Origin: Sulfurovum lithotrophicum
GTDB lineage: Bacteria; Campylobacterota; Campylobacteria; Campylobacterales; Sulfurovaceae
Reading direction: 5' to 3'
Length of the DNA: 64,000 bases
Assembly: GCF_000987835.1 (NCBI RefSeq)
Contig: NZ_CP011308.1
Span: 1,984,001-2,048,000, forward strand
Of the stretch, positions 33,005-41,731 are shown one piece after another. A program made the position numbers and the translations under genes. The notes under the pieces were generated by a model that saw only the letters and a list, made by a program, of their open reading frames with translations, was not told the origin of the DNA and searched no databases. Every line of letters starts with the position of its first letter. The stretch's first letter is position 1.

Positions 33005-34222
33005 ATGGCTATTAGCATTTCCGAAGCCTTGGATATCGTCTATCAAAACACCCCTGTTGTTGATGACGAATGGATCCCCATTGAAGAGGCAGTAGGCCGT
33101 GTCATTGGAGAAGACTTGATCGCACAGTTTGACCTACCGCGTTTTGACAACTCTGCCATGGACGGCTATGCGGTCAAGCAGAGTGATGCCGGCACTTCCG
33201 TACCCTGCACCGAACATATCTATGCAGGAGACGACCCGAGGAATGAACTGCATGAGGGTTCGGCCATGAAGATCATGACAGGTGCTCCCATTCCCAAAGG
33301 GTGTAACGCCATCGTTCCCATAGAAGAGGTTCAGGTCTATGAGGACAAGATCATTCTTCCTGTATCCATCAAGAAAGACGCCTTTATACGCTGGGCGGGG
33401 GAAGATATTAAAAGCGGCACGGTCTTTCTTGAAAAAGGCGAAAAGGTGACGGCCTATACTGTTGCCATGCTTGCTTCCCAGGGGATGAGCCATATCAAGG
33501 TCAAACGAAAGGTGCGGGTCGCCGTCTTTGGGACCGGTGATGAACTCAAGCCACACTTCGAGAAGATCGAACCCCATCAACTTTACAATTCCAACACACC
33601 TATGTTCCTTGCACGCGCCAAAGAACTTGGCTGTGAAACACAGTATATACGTAGTTCCAAAGATACCATAGCAGCACTGCAGGAATCTATCGGGCAGGCA
33701 CTTCATGCCGATATCATCATCACCAGCGGTGGGATCAGTGTGGGAGACAAAGACTTTACCAAAGAAGCATTTACCCAACTGGGTATGGAACTCCATTTTG
33801 AAGGTGTGGAGATTAAACCGGGTAAACCTACTGCATTCGGAAAAATCGGCAATACGGTCATCATAAACCTGCCCGGAAATCCACTGGCCTCTATGGTCAA
33901 CTATGAAGTCTTCGTCCGTGCGGCTATTCGGAAAATGGGTGGCCTCAAAGCCTTTTACCATAACACGCTCACAACACCGATCAGAGAGACATTGAAACTG
34001 AAAAAAGGGAAGTTTACCGTTAAACTCGGCCGATTTGACGGAAAAAGCTTTGAAGCCATTCCTCTTCAGATGCCCGGTATGGTCTCACCGATGCAGGCTG
34101 CCGACGGAATGATCATCACAGAGCCTGAAGCAGAACAGCTCGAAAAAGGGAGTCTTGTCCATATGCTCCCCATTGCATGGGAGTTGGTAAGTGAAAAAAA
34201 AGAAGACCTTTTTACACGTTAG
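33005..34222 (+). CDS. moeA: Molybdopterin molybdenumtransferase
   Basis: A 405-residue enzyme inserting molybdate into adenylyl-molybdopterin. Domains visible are the N-terminal DLPRFDNSAMDGYAV motif, AGEDIKSGTVFLEKGEKVT, the MoaB/Mog-like central domain with FGTGDEL ... NSNTPMF and TSGGISVGDKDFTKEA, GKPTAFGKIGNTVIINLPGNP, and a C-terminal beta domain. It is a single gene and stands apart from moaA at 42 kb. It supports molybdoenzymes such as the formate dehydrogenase in this window. The following 286 bp are occupied by a repeat element. Confidence 0.96.
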   Translation: MAISISEALDIVYQNTPVVDDEWIPIEEAVGRVIGEDLIAQFDLPRFDNSAMDGYAVKQSDAGTSVPCTEHIYAGDDPRNELHEGSAMKIMTGAPIPKGCNAIVPIEEVQVYEDKIILPVSIKKDAFIRWAGEDIKSGTVFLEKGEKVTAYTVAMLASQGMSHIKVKRKVRVAVFGTGDELKPHFEKIEPHQLYNSNTPMFLARAKELGCETQYIRSSKDTIAALQESIGQALHADIIITSGGISVGDKDFTKEAFTQLGMELHFEGVEIKPGKPTAFGKIGNTVIINLPGNPLASMVNYEVFVRAAIRKMGGLKAFYHNTLTTPIRETLKLKKGKFTVKLGRFDGKSFEAIPLQMPGMVSPMQAADGMIITEPEAEQLEKGSLVHMLPIAWELVSEKKEDLFTR

Positions 34223-34229
34223 ACCAACC

Positions 34230-34501
34230 ATAGGGCATCTCTAAAAACCCCAGATACTCATAATGGGTTTTGCAAATGTGAGATTTTGTAAGAGGCTTTC
34301 AAGTCCTAGCCAAAGCTAAGACGAAGTAAGCATCTTGTAAAAGATTGCGTTTGCAAAGCCCACCCTGTGGGCATCACTAGCTTTCGCCTATACGTCGTTA
34401 CTCTTTTTTGACTTAGCTACGGCTAGGCCTGCAAAAGAGTGCCTAGCCTAGACAAAAGCTAGAGATGTTATGAGCATATGGGGTTATTAGAGGTGCCCTA
34501 T
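34230..34501. mobile_element. 272-bp MITE-like element with 34-bp terminal inverted repeats
   Basis: Left end ATAGGGCATCTCTAAAAACC... (34230-34263) and right end, reverse-complemented, ATAGGGCACCTCTAATAACC... (34468-34501) match at 30 of 34 positions. The interior has no ORF but holds further partial inverted repeats built on CTAGCC/GGCTAG and AAAGCTA/TAGCTTT. It fills almost all the space between moeA and queD, and its right end contains the queD stop codon. It looks like a non-autonomous transposon or large intergenic repeat unit. Confidence 0.75.
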
Positions 34502-35079
34502 ACCTTTTGGGGATTGAGCAGCTTCTCCCCTTTTAGAAGTTTCTTCCAAAGCGCAGGATCACTCCACTCCAGACTGACCTGCTCTGAGAAAACAATATCT
34601 TCAAGTGCGATCTTTCCCATCAGTTCACTGTACGCATCTTCCATGAACCCCTGTGCATAACCCGTTTCCGTCTCATGTATGATGATACTGTGCAGTTTCA
34701 CCTCTCTCTCGCCATTACGCATTTCCGTACACGCAAGGACACGTTCCACCATCAGGTAGATCACACGGCTGAACTGTTCTGCAGAGGGAGAAACGGGAAG
34801 TTCTACCCAGCGGCTGCTGTAACGTTTCATCGCTTCGATATAGGCAGGATCATCTTTCGACCAAAGAGTGATCGCATGGTCAAAAGAGTCGATCAGCTCT
34901 TTGATATAGAGTTTGGTCAGCCCGAAATCATACACCATCTGCCCGTTATCAAGATAGTTCGATTCAAGCAGCACCTCCACTTTATAGGAGTGCCCGTGTA
35001 TGTTCTCACTGCAACGTCGGGTAGAACAGTCACGTACAATATGGGCATTTTCAAATTTAAAAAGTTTTCTGATCAGCAT
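34498..35079 (-). CDS. queD: 6-carboxytetrahydropterin synthase-like protein (QueD/PTPS family)
   Basis: A 193-residue PTPS-fold enzyme of the queuosine (preQ0) pathway. Visible are the zinc-ligand histidines (FENAHIVRD, HGHSYKVEV), CSTRRCSENIHGH containing the catalytic Cys, DFDHAITLW with the Asp-His pair, and the glutamate region IIIHETETGYAQG. It is longer than the minimal 120-residue QueD because of inserts and a C-terminal extension, as in other Campylobacterota. Its final TAG codon lies within the inverted-repeat end of the neighbouring element. queE is at 41 kb. Confidence 0.9.
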   Translation of the reverse strand: MLIRKLFKFENAHIVRDCSTRRCSENIHGHSYKVEVLLESNYLDNGQMVYDFGLTKLYIKELIDSFDHAITLWSKDDPAYIEAMKRYSSRWVELPVSPSAEQFSRVIYLMVERVLACTEMRNGEREVKLHSIIIHETETGYAQGFMEDAYSELMGKIALEDIVFSEQVSLEWSDPALWKKLLKGEKLLNPQKV

Positions 35080-35196
35080 CTTGATCCTTAACAGGAGTAT
35101 ATAAGTCTGATTTTAACCAATATAACTTAAGGGCACCTATACTTTTACCCAGGCAACCTATCTGTTCTGGGGGGGCTCAACAACTACGTTCTGATA

Positions 35197-35217
35197 TTCC
35201 CACGAGCATCGTGGGAA
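35197..35217. repeat. Short palindrome TTCCCACGA-GCA-TCGTGGGAA
   Basis: A perfect 9-bp stem with a 3-base loop between queD and the peroxiredoxin gene. It lies 24 bases downstream of the peroxiredoxin stop, so it may serve as its terminator. The flanking G-run (GGGGGGG at about 35169) is unusual. Confidence 0.55.
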
Positions 35218-35241
35218 CAAGAAAGTATTATCTGTCTATAG

Positions 35242-35949
35242 TTACGACATAATCTCTTCTATGGTAATATAGTCACCAACTCTGCCTGTCATCTGCTCTG
35301 CATCCGTATTTACAGGAAGTGTTTTTTTACCCGGTCTCCAGCCTGCAGGACAGACTTCACCTGTTTTTGTTGCATGTTGCCATGCTTCTACCTGTCTTAA
35401 AAATTCATTTACATTTCTACCCACTGAAGGAGCTTGTACTTCTTGCGCAACAACTACACCATCAGGATTGATAAGAAATCTTCCCCTGAGTGCAATACCC
35501 TCTTCTTCTATCATCACACCAAATGCTCTACTTACTGTACCCGTTGAGTCTGCACCTATAGTAAGTTGCAAACCTTTTAAAAGAGGCTCTGTCTCAACAA
35601 ATCTTTTATGTGAGAATTTGGTATCGGTCGATACGGCTAAAATATCTACACCCATAGCTTGAAATTCATCATATTTTGCATTCATTGCTGCAATTTCTGT
35701 TGGACATACAAAGGTAAAATCAGCAGGATAAAAACAAACTACATACCATTTTCCTTGATAGTCTTCACTATTAACTGTTGTATAGTGTCCTGTTTTAGCG
35801 TCATACGCTTCCATTTTAAATTCTGGTGCTTTTCTCAATACTAATGATGAACTCATCTTTTGTTCCTTGTTATTTTCACTGTTTACATTAACTTCTTCCG
35901 AAGCACGCTCTGTTTCTTTTATAGGTTCTGTACCTGTATCACAAGCCAT
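35242..35949 (-). CDS. 2-Cys peroxiredoxin (AhpC/Prx1 type) with optional N-terminal extension
   Basis: A 235-residue thiol peroxidase that reduces H2O2 and organic peroxides. The peroxidatic cysteine is C82 in FTFVCPTE and the resolving cysteine is C200 in GEVCPAGW; the YF-type C-terminus is replaced by DYITIEEIMS. The first 31 residues (MACDTGTEPIKETERASEEV...) are acidic and not part of the Prx fold. Two starts are possible: ATG 35949 with AAAAGGAAAACAA, and internal ATG 35856 with AAGGAACAAAAG. The second gives a normal 204-residue Prx. Both ribosome sites look functional. Monocistronic. Confidence 0.93.
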   Translation of the reverse strand: MACDTGTEPIKETERASEEVNVNSENNKEQKMSSSLVLRKAPEFKMEAYDAKTGHYTTVNSEDYQGKWYVVCFYPADFTFVCPTEIAAMNAKYDEFQAMGVDILAVSTDTKFSHKRFVETEPLLKGLQLTIGADSTGTVSRAFGVMIEEEGIALRGRFLINPDGVVVAQEVQAPSVGRNVNEFLRQVEAWQHATKTGEVCPAGWRPGKKTLPVNTDAEQMTGRVGDYITIEEIMS

Positions 35950-36121
35950 TTGTTTTCCTTTTCTAATAAGGATATTTTTTATCCAATAAGATTATAGTAT
36001 TTTAAAACTTAAAAGATAATAAATATCGTTTAATAACTATTGTCCAATTTAACTTTATGGTATTTTGAGAGCTTCCATCTCTTCACCCAAAGAGAGAACA
36101 TAGTATTCTCCAAAATTTAAG

Positions 36122-37330
36122 TTATTTTAATTTTTTGCTGATATAAAAACCCCATATCAGCAACAGTATACTTAAAAGATAGATAACAGCATAACTGCCT
36201 ATGAACTTAAGAATTACCCCTCCCAATACCGGAAAAAAAAGGCCCAAAGAAACAATATTGGTCTGCAAGGCAGTATAGATCGGCCTTTTATCTTCCGGTG
36301 CTATCTCTATGACCAGATTCATCCCGGAGATATTGAAACCGTCCAATGCCACACCAAAAAGCAAAAAGATCAACGCATAGGCATATACATTTGCAGCAAA
36401 CAGTGCCAAAATAAAAGCAGCGATCATAAATAGAAAACTGAGTGAAAGCATTTTTTCATAATCGTGGATCCTTCTCCATAAAAATGTGCTTCCTACAATG
36501 CTTCCCAGCATCTGTACGGTAATAAAACCGCCCAGCATCCACCCGGTCAAAGTGAAAGAACTGTTGGCATTCAAAATAACAAAGGGCATAGAGAGAAAAT
36601 AGCTGTAACTCAGAAAAATAGCAAAGATCTGCTGTTGCAGGCGCTTGTCCTCTTTGAGTGTCGCTACAGCATTTTTAATGAACAAACCAAAGTTTTTCTC
36701 TTTATGTGAAATGTTTTCCTTAACGGGTTCTTCTATGGTAACAAATGTCACAAAGCCTATGACCATAAAGAGGCTGCTTACCATGAACAGATAGGCATAA
36801 TTCAAAGGGGCTTCATAATGATTGAGCACATACCCTGCAACACCCCCGCTGATAATAGACGCAATGGAGCCTGCCACCTGTCTGTTCGCCATCGTCTTGC
36901 CACGATATTGTTTGGAGAAAAGTTTGGCTTGCAGTTCTTTAAAATAGATCGCACCGAATCCGGCCGTAAAGGAGAAGAAAAAAAGTCCCAGCCCGATGAA
37001 AAAGAGTGTCAGGGATTTATTGCTGTCCCCGATAAAGAAAATACTCAGTCCGATCGCAAACCATGAGATCCAGCGAAAGAAAAAGACTTTTCCCAAATAG
37101 GGCAATACGCGTTTATATGCCTGGGCATGAAATGCAGCATAAAGCTGTATCATGATTGCCCCGCCACGAAGCAAAGAGGCAAAAACCCCTACGATGACCA
37201 TACTGTCACTGAAGTGGTGTACCATTAAAGGTAAAATAGTAGACGGCTCGGCGATCGTGATCGCCAGAGCCAAAAAGAAAGCATGCGTTACATTTTTGTA
37301 GTTATTTTTAGGATCATCGATTTTGAACAT
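36122..37330 (-). CDS. Major facilitator superfamily transporter
   Basis: A 402-residue, twelve-helix membrane transporter with the typical MFS pattern of two six-helix halves. A basic central loop lies near residues 195-210 (EEPVKENISHKEKNFG) and RGKTMANRQVAGSIASIISGG is a cytoplasmic loop. The substrate is not predictable by eye. It is followed downstream by queD-region genes and preceded by the FccB-like gene on the same strand, with a 94-bp gap. It may be transcribed alone. Confidence 0.8.
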   Translation of the reverse strand: MFKIDDPKNNYKNVTHAFFLALAITIAEPSTILPLMVHHFSDSMVIVGVFASLLRGGAIMIQLYAAFHAQAYKRVLPYLGKVFFFRWISWFAIGLSIFFIGDSNKSLTLFFIGLGLFFFSFTAGFGAIYFKELQAKLFSKQYRGKTMANRQVAGSIASIISGGVAGYVLNHYEAPLNYAYLFMVSSLFMVIGFVTFVTIEEPVKENISHKEKNFGLFIKNAVATLKEDKRLQQQIFAIFLSYSYFLSMPFVILNANSSFTLTGWMLGGFITVQMLGSIVGSTFLWRRIHDYEKMLSLSFLFMIAAFILALFAANVYAYALIFLLFGVALDGFNISGMNLVIEIAPEDKRPIYTALQTNIVSLGLFFPVLGGVILKFIGSYAVIYLLSILLLIWGFYISKKLK

Positions 37331-37424
37331 AGATCAGCTTTGAAAAGCTGAACGGATCGTCTCGACCTGTTTTAACTCAAATTTCATTTTCTCTCTTCAT
37401 TTTTATTAGTCACATACATTTGTT

Positions 37425-38759
37425 TTAGTAGAACATATTCTTAAACATACTCTCTGCCCAATTGTACGCAACCTTTTCCTTACCTAGACCATTTGTTTTC
37501 CATGCTTCATCTGTTATATTGTTTTGAAAATCCATTCCATCATTTTTTGTGTATTTATATTCTGTATAAAGAGATATTTCTCTTTCTGGTTTCGTGGACA
37601 GCAATGAAAAACAAATCGTAACCGGTGTTTGCCATTTGGGGGTTTTATGGTTTATCTCATCCGCTATCATCTGTGCTACATTCATACCTTCTGAAAATGC
37701 CGTATTTCCTGATTTGGAAAAACCCATAGGTCTTGCATCTCCACAAACATAAATATTGTTTGTACCTTTTACTTTATAAGTATTTCTATTGATATCTGCT
37801 TCTACTCTGTTAAAAGGTGTAGATCTGGTCATATGAAGCTTTTCCAAAATATAAGGTGCTTTAACATTGGGGTAAAAACTGGCATCTTCAAAATGTATTT
37901 CATCAAAATCTGTCTCTACTACCTTCTTGTCAAGATCGAATTTCAGTATCTTTGCTGAGGGCATATATTCTATGTGGTCTTTATACAGTTCATTGAATAC
38001 AGAGGAAAACCCTTTGTCTTTAATGCGTATTTTATTGCTCTCATCCATGATGACCACTTTCCCATCTATGTTATGGTGCATAAAATAATCGGCGATCAGG
38101 CAGGCCCTTTCATAAGGCGCAGCCAGACAACGGTAGTTGCCTTCGGGTACGGTCAGTATGAAATTTCCGCCTTTGAAGTTTTTGATCTTATGTTTAAGCG
38201 TAATATGTTCAGAACCGGGAATGAAGGCAGCGGGATATTCATTTTTCAATCTTTCCTCTAAAACACTGTCACCTTTGGCCCAGGCATCGTAGTCGTACTC
38301 TATCCCTACAGCAAACACAAGATAATCATACGCTATCTCCCCTCTGCTTGTTTTTAAAATATGCTTTTTCTTGTCTGCATCTATAGCTGTAGCATTGAGG
38401 AATGTATAGTTATTGTTTTGTGAGGCATCAATGTAACTGTGTGTCAAGAATTCCAGATCTACCAGATCTACAAGCCATTCGTTACTCATCGGGCATGAAA
38501 CAAAATGGTCTCTTTTCTCCACCATCACTACCTCAGCCTGGGGAGCAAAAATTTTTACATGTTTGGCAAGTGACAAGCCAGCCCAACCGCCTCCCACAAC
38601 AACGACTTTGGAATTTTTCCTTTTTTTCGGCACAGCAGAAGATTTTATTTTTGCTTTCTTGTGAGTTTCTTTTTCGTTTACATCGTTACTTCCATATCCC
38701 GCTGTCAGTGTAGAAACGAATGCCAGTGAGGCTGCTTTGAGTACGTCTCTTCTTTTCAT
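37425..38759 (-). CDS. Flavocytochrome c sulfide dehydrogenase-like flavoprotein (FccB-like)
   Basis: A 444-residue Tat-exported (MKRRDVLKAASLAF) FAD protein. The FAD motif VVVVGGGWAGLSLAKH is near residue 52. Two cysteines expected to form the redox disulfide of sulfide dehydrogenases are in place (SCPMSNEW, C89; YRCLAAPYERA, C211), with NIYVCGDARPMGFSKSGNTAFSEG near the C-terminus. FccB normally pairs with a diheme cytochrome FccA, but none is adjacent here. It may use another periplasmic c-type cytochrome. It probably oxidises sulfide or polysulfide in the periplasm; the substrate is inferred from the family. Confidence 0.85.
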   Translation of the reverse strand: MKRRDVLKAASLAFVSTLTAGYGSNDVNEKETHKKAKIKSSAVPKKRKNSKVVVVGGGWAGLSLAKHVKIFAPQAEVVMVEKRDHFVSCPMSNEWLVDLVDLEFLTHSYIDASQNNNYTFLNATAIDADKKKHILKTSRGEIAYDYLVFAVGIEYDYDAWAKGDSVLEERLKNEYPAAFIPGSEHITLKHKIKNFKGGNFILTVPEGNYRCLAAPYERACLIADYFMHHNIDGKVVIMDESNKIRIKDKGFSSVFNELYKDHIEYMPSAKILKFDLDKKVVETDFDEIHFEDASFYPNVKAPYILEKLHMTRSTPFNRVEADINRNTYKVKGTNNIYVCGDARPMGFSKSGNTAFSEGMNVAQMIADEINHKTPKWQTPVTICFSLLSTKPEREISLYTEYKYTKNDGMDFQNNITDEAWKTNGLGKEKVAYNWAESMFKNMFY

Positions 38760-38777
38760 TCTGTCTCTCTTTCACCT

Positions 38778-40121
38778 TTATTTTTTTGCACCCTCTTCTT
38801 TCAGGAAGGATTCAATATGCGCTTCGCTGACCTCTTCTGCATCATATTTGATCACGATCAGCCCTTCTGTCTCATTGACATAAAAGTCTGTCACACCGTC
38901 GAGTGTTTTGAGCCCCTGGAGTTTACTTTTATCGTAGCTGTCAAAATCTAAAAAGAGATTGGCTCTCAAGCCGGGATTTCTCATACCGATGATCCAGAGT
39001 GCCCAGAATACCGAAAGTATCACCACAAAGACTGTCACGCCTTCCGCATTGTAATGTCCGTAGATCCAACCGCCGATCGCACCGCCGAGGAAAACACCCA
39101 CATAGGCAAAGGTATTGGCTACCCCCAAAGCAGCACCTTTTTGGTGTACCTTGGCAAATTTGGCCACAAAACTCTGCAACAGCGGCTCAAACATATTGAA
39201 GCCGATGAAAAAGAAGGTTGCCCCCACAGCGAACCATACAAAACTGTTTGAAAAGCCCATCAGAAGGAAAGAGGCAACGATAAATCCGATGGAAGCAAGG
39301 AAAACTTCTTTTCCTTTACTGTATTTTTCTCCGAAAATCGCAGCAGGCGCCATCGCCAAAATACCGAAGAATACCGCAGGCAGATAGACTTTCCAGTAAT
39401 CCATCGTTGTCATATCAAACTTCTCTTTCATCACGATCGGGATAATGAAAAAAGCGATCGCCATCGTTCCACTGTGAAAAAGGAAAGTGATATACATACG
39501 TACCAGGTCTTTGTCTTTAAAAACATGTTTGATCTTTGCTTCCTCCTCACTGTAGTGATGTACGATCTTCGGAGGTTCCGGTACTGCCGTAAATAAAATA
39601 ACCAAAGCAGAAAGAGACAATGCCGCTGTAAGCCAGAAGAGAGAAGAGACAGAGAACACCCCTGCCATCACCGGACCGATGATCATTGCAGCAGCGAAAC
39701 TCATTGCGATCGTCATACCCATCACTGCCATAGCATGGGCTCGCTGGTCTTCTCTTACATGGTCAGCGATCATAGCAGTTACCACCGAACCGATCGCTCC
39801 TGCACCCTGCAGGAAACGTCCAAGGAGCAGAATGTAAATATTGTCAGCCAACGCAGCGACCACTGAACCAGCTGCAAAAAGCAGCAAACCGAATAAAATA
39901 GTCTTTTTACGCCCTATTTTATCACTCATTACACCGAAAGGTACCTGAAGCACCGCCTGGGTCAATGCATACCCACCCAAAGCAACCCCGGCAAGGAAAG
40001 CATTACCTCCCGGCAGGTCTTTCGCATACTGCGACAATACGGAAAGTACAATGAACAGTCCAAAAAAACGAAGAGCGACTATGAGGCTCAGCGGTAAGAC
40101 TTTTTTAACGATCTCTTTCAA
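38778..40121 (-). CDS. YajR-like MFS transporter with C-terminal ferredoxin-like domain
   Basis: A 447-residue MFS protein with the drug/H+ antiporter motif A (GVMSDKIGRKKTILFG, near residue 62). Its first half closely recalls E. coli YajR (YALTQAVLQVPFGV, AAGSVVAALADNIYILLLGR). A roughly 60-residue soluble C-terminal extension (LQGLKTLDGVTDFYVNETEG...) resembles the YAM/HMA-like domain of YajR. The start is a TTG, chosen because AAGGAG lies six bases upstream. The substrate is unknown. It is 18 bp upstream of the FccB-like gene on the same strand, so the two are likely co-transcribed. Confidence 0.85.
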   Translation of the reverse strand: MKEIVKKVLPLSLIVALRFFGLFIVLSVLSQYAKDLPGGNAFLAGVALGGYALTQAVLQVPFGVMSDKIGRKKTILFGLLLFAAGSVVAALADNIYILLLGRFLQGAGAIGSVVTAMIADHVREDQRAHAMAVMGMTIAMSFAAAMIIGPVMAGVFSVSSLFWLTAALSLSALVILFTAVPEPPKIVHHYSEEEAKIKHVFKDKDLVRMYITFLFHSGTMAIAFFIIPIVMKEKFDMTTMDYWKVYLPAVFFGILAMAPAAIFGEKYSKGKEVFLASIGFIVASFLLMGFSNSFVWFAVGATFFFIGFNMFEPLLQSFVAKFAKVHQKGAALGVANTFAYVGVFLGGAIGGWIYGHYNAEGVTVFVVILSVFWALWIIGMRNPGLRANLFLDFDSYDKSKLQGLKTLDGVTDFYVNETEGLIVIKYDAEEVSEAHIESFLKEEGAKK

Positions 40122-40238
40122 TTTTGACTCCTTGAGTTTTAATAAGGAGGATATTACTCCTATCTAAATATAATTTGCCTTATTCTATATGTTAAAATTA
40201 TATTTTTCATTATTCTATCTTATTTAAGGAAACCGTTT

Positions 40239-40976
40239 GTGAATGACTATCTACTCTACAGCAGTATTGCCTTTGTACTCTCCACTGTTTTCTCCATGGG
40301 AGGAACCGGTTCGGGAATCGCATTGATCCCTGTACTCAACTTTTTTGGTATAGAATTCATAGTCGCGAAGGCAACCGGTCTCTTTGCCGGAGCCTCTACC
40401 ACCATAACTTCAAGTATAATGAACATAAAACGTAAAGTACTTGACTTCTCTTTTATCTGGCCTATTGCACTTATGATGCTGATTTTTGCACCGATTGGAG
40501 CCTACAGTAGTCAATTTATCAACGAGAGCCTTGTAAAATCTCTCTTTATTCTGCTTCTTTTTTACAGTGCAACCATGATGATATTCGGAAAGAAAAAATC
40601 TCTCACACATACTAAAGGGAAAGCGATACTGTTTATAGTAGGAGCGTTTGTAGGATTTTTGGCAGGACTGCTTGGCGTAGGAGGGGGTAATATTTTAATG
40701 CCGTTGCTGATACTGCTGGGATTTGATTCTAAGAAGGTAGCGGTAACGGTCAGCTCCGTAGTACCCTTTGCAGCACTCAGCTCCTTCCTTACCTATGCCA
40801 GCTATGTCAAGCTTGACTGGATACTGCTTATCTGTGTGATGCTTGCTTCCATTGCCGGAGGGTACATTGGAAACTACCTCATGCATTTTAAGCTTGATCA
40901 GGCGAAAACCAAAAAACTTATGGGGGCTATACTTTATATATTGGCAATTAAAATGCTGTATAAAATGCTGTTTTAG
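40239..40976 (+). CDS. TauE/SafE family sulfite/anion exporter permease
   Basis: A 245-residue membrane protein of the TauE/SafE family with about eight helices. The two internal repeat hallmarks are GTGSGIALIPVLNFFGI near residue 23 and LLGVGGGNILMPLLILLGF near 145. Members export sulfite, sulfoacetate or related organosulfur anions. The start is a GTG with AAGGA nine bases upstream. It converges on queE with a 4-bp overlap of stop codons. Its position divergent from the YajR-like and FccB-like genes suggests a role in sulfur metabolite export, which is inferred. Confidence 0.85.
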   Translation: MNDYLLYSSIAFVLSTVFSMGGTGSGIALIPVLNFFGIEFIVAKATGLFAGASTTITSSIMNIKRKVLDFSFIWPIALMMLIFAPIGAYSSQFINESLVKSLFILLLFYSATMMIFGKKKSLTHTKGKAILFIVGAFVGFLAGLLGVGGGNILMPLLILLGFDSKKVAVTVSSVVPFAALSSFLTYASYVKLDWILLICVMLASIAGGYIGNYLMHFKLDQAKTKKLMGAILYILAIKMLYKMLF

Positions 40977-41731
40977 ACACCCTGCGTCGTATCAAATACC
41001 CTGATATGCAGTCTGTCACTGTAGCGAAAATTATGTTTCATACAGAATTCAAAAACTGCTCTGTCATTTTTCCAGATTGTATCTCTGCTCTCCCCTACAG
41101 GCATACAGAAGACTTCCAACCTAGGCAATATCTTTCTTATTTCATTGATTTCATCAATTGCCGTTGTTTCAACAAGATTTTTATCTATTGTAAATTTTAA
41201 GAATGTCTCTTTTGAATAGTTTTGCAAATTTTTAAGCGCCTGAGGAACAATTCGTTTAGATGCAGGTTCTCCGCTGTTTGCAAGTTTAATTGAAAGTGCA
41301 AATACACAATTTTTATAGGCAGGAAATTTATCAAAATCGATCTCGATCGTGCCGTTCGTCTCAAAGGTGATCCGAATCCCTTCTTCTATCAGCCAATTGA
41401 CAATTGTGTAAAATGTTTTATCATTGTAATACATCAAAGGTTCACCGCCGGTGATGACCACGTCGGGCTTGTAACCTATGATTTCAAACTCCTGCTGCAG
41501 CTTTTCCATCAGAACAGTACTGTCATCCACCCTGCTCCACTGTCTGGCATAAGCACTGTCCACAGCGAAATAGGTATCGCATCCGTAACGGACTTCTCCA
41601 TCAACTTCATATGTTGCGCCAAAGCCCGGACAGGAGAGGTTGCATCCCCCCGTTCTTAAAAAGTAGGAAGGTACCCCTGCATATTTCCCTTCACCCTGAA
41701 TGGAGAAGAATTGCTCGGTCAGATAGAACAT
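40973..41731 (-). CDS. queE: 7-carboxy-7-deazaguanine synthase (radical SAM)
   Basis: A 252-residue radical SAM enzyme making the deazapurine core for queuosine. The N-terminus FSIQGEGKYAGVPSYFLRTGGC is the family signature. The cluster cysteines are C30, C34 and C51 (CNLSC then GCDTYF), a C-x3-C-x16-C spacing instead of the usual C-x3-C-x2-C. ITGGEPLMYY is the SAM-binding GGE motif and TFETNGTIEID follows. It starts at the TGATG junction with moaA, so translation is coupled to it. Confidence 0.9.
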   Translation of the reverse strand: MFYLTEQFFSIQGEGKYAGVPSYFLRTGGCNLSCPGFGATYEVDGEVRYGCDTYFAVDSAYARQWSRVDDSTVLMEKLQQEFEIIGYKPDVVITGGEPLMYYNDKTFYTIVNWLIEEGIRITFETNGTIEIDFDKFPAYKNCVFALSIKLANSGEPASKRIVPQALKNLQNYSKETFLKFTIDKNLVETTAIDEINEIRKILPRLEVFCMPVGESRDTIWKNDRAVFEFCMKHNFRYSDRLHIRVFDTTQGV

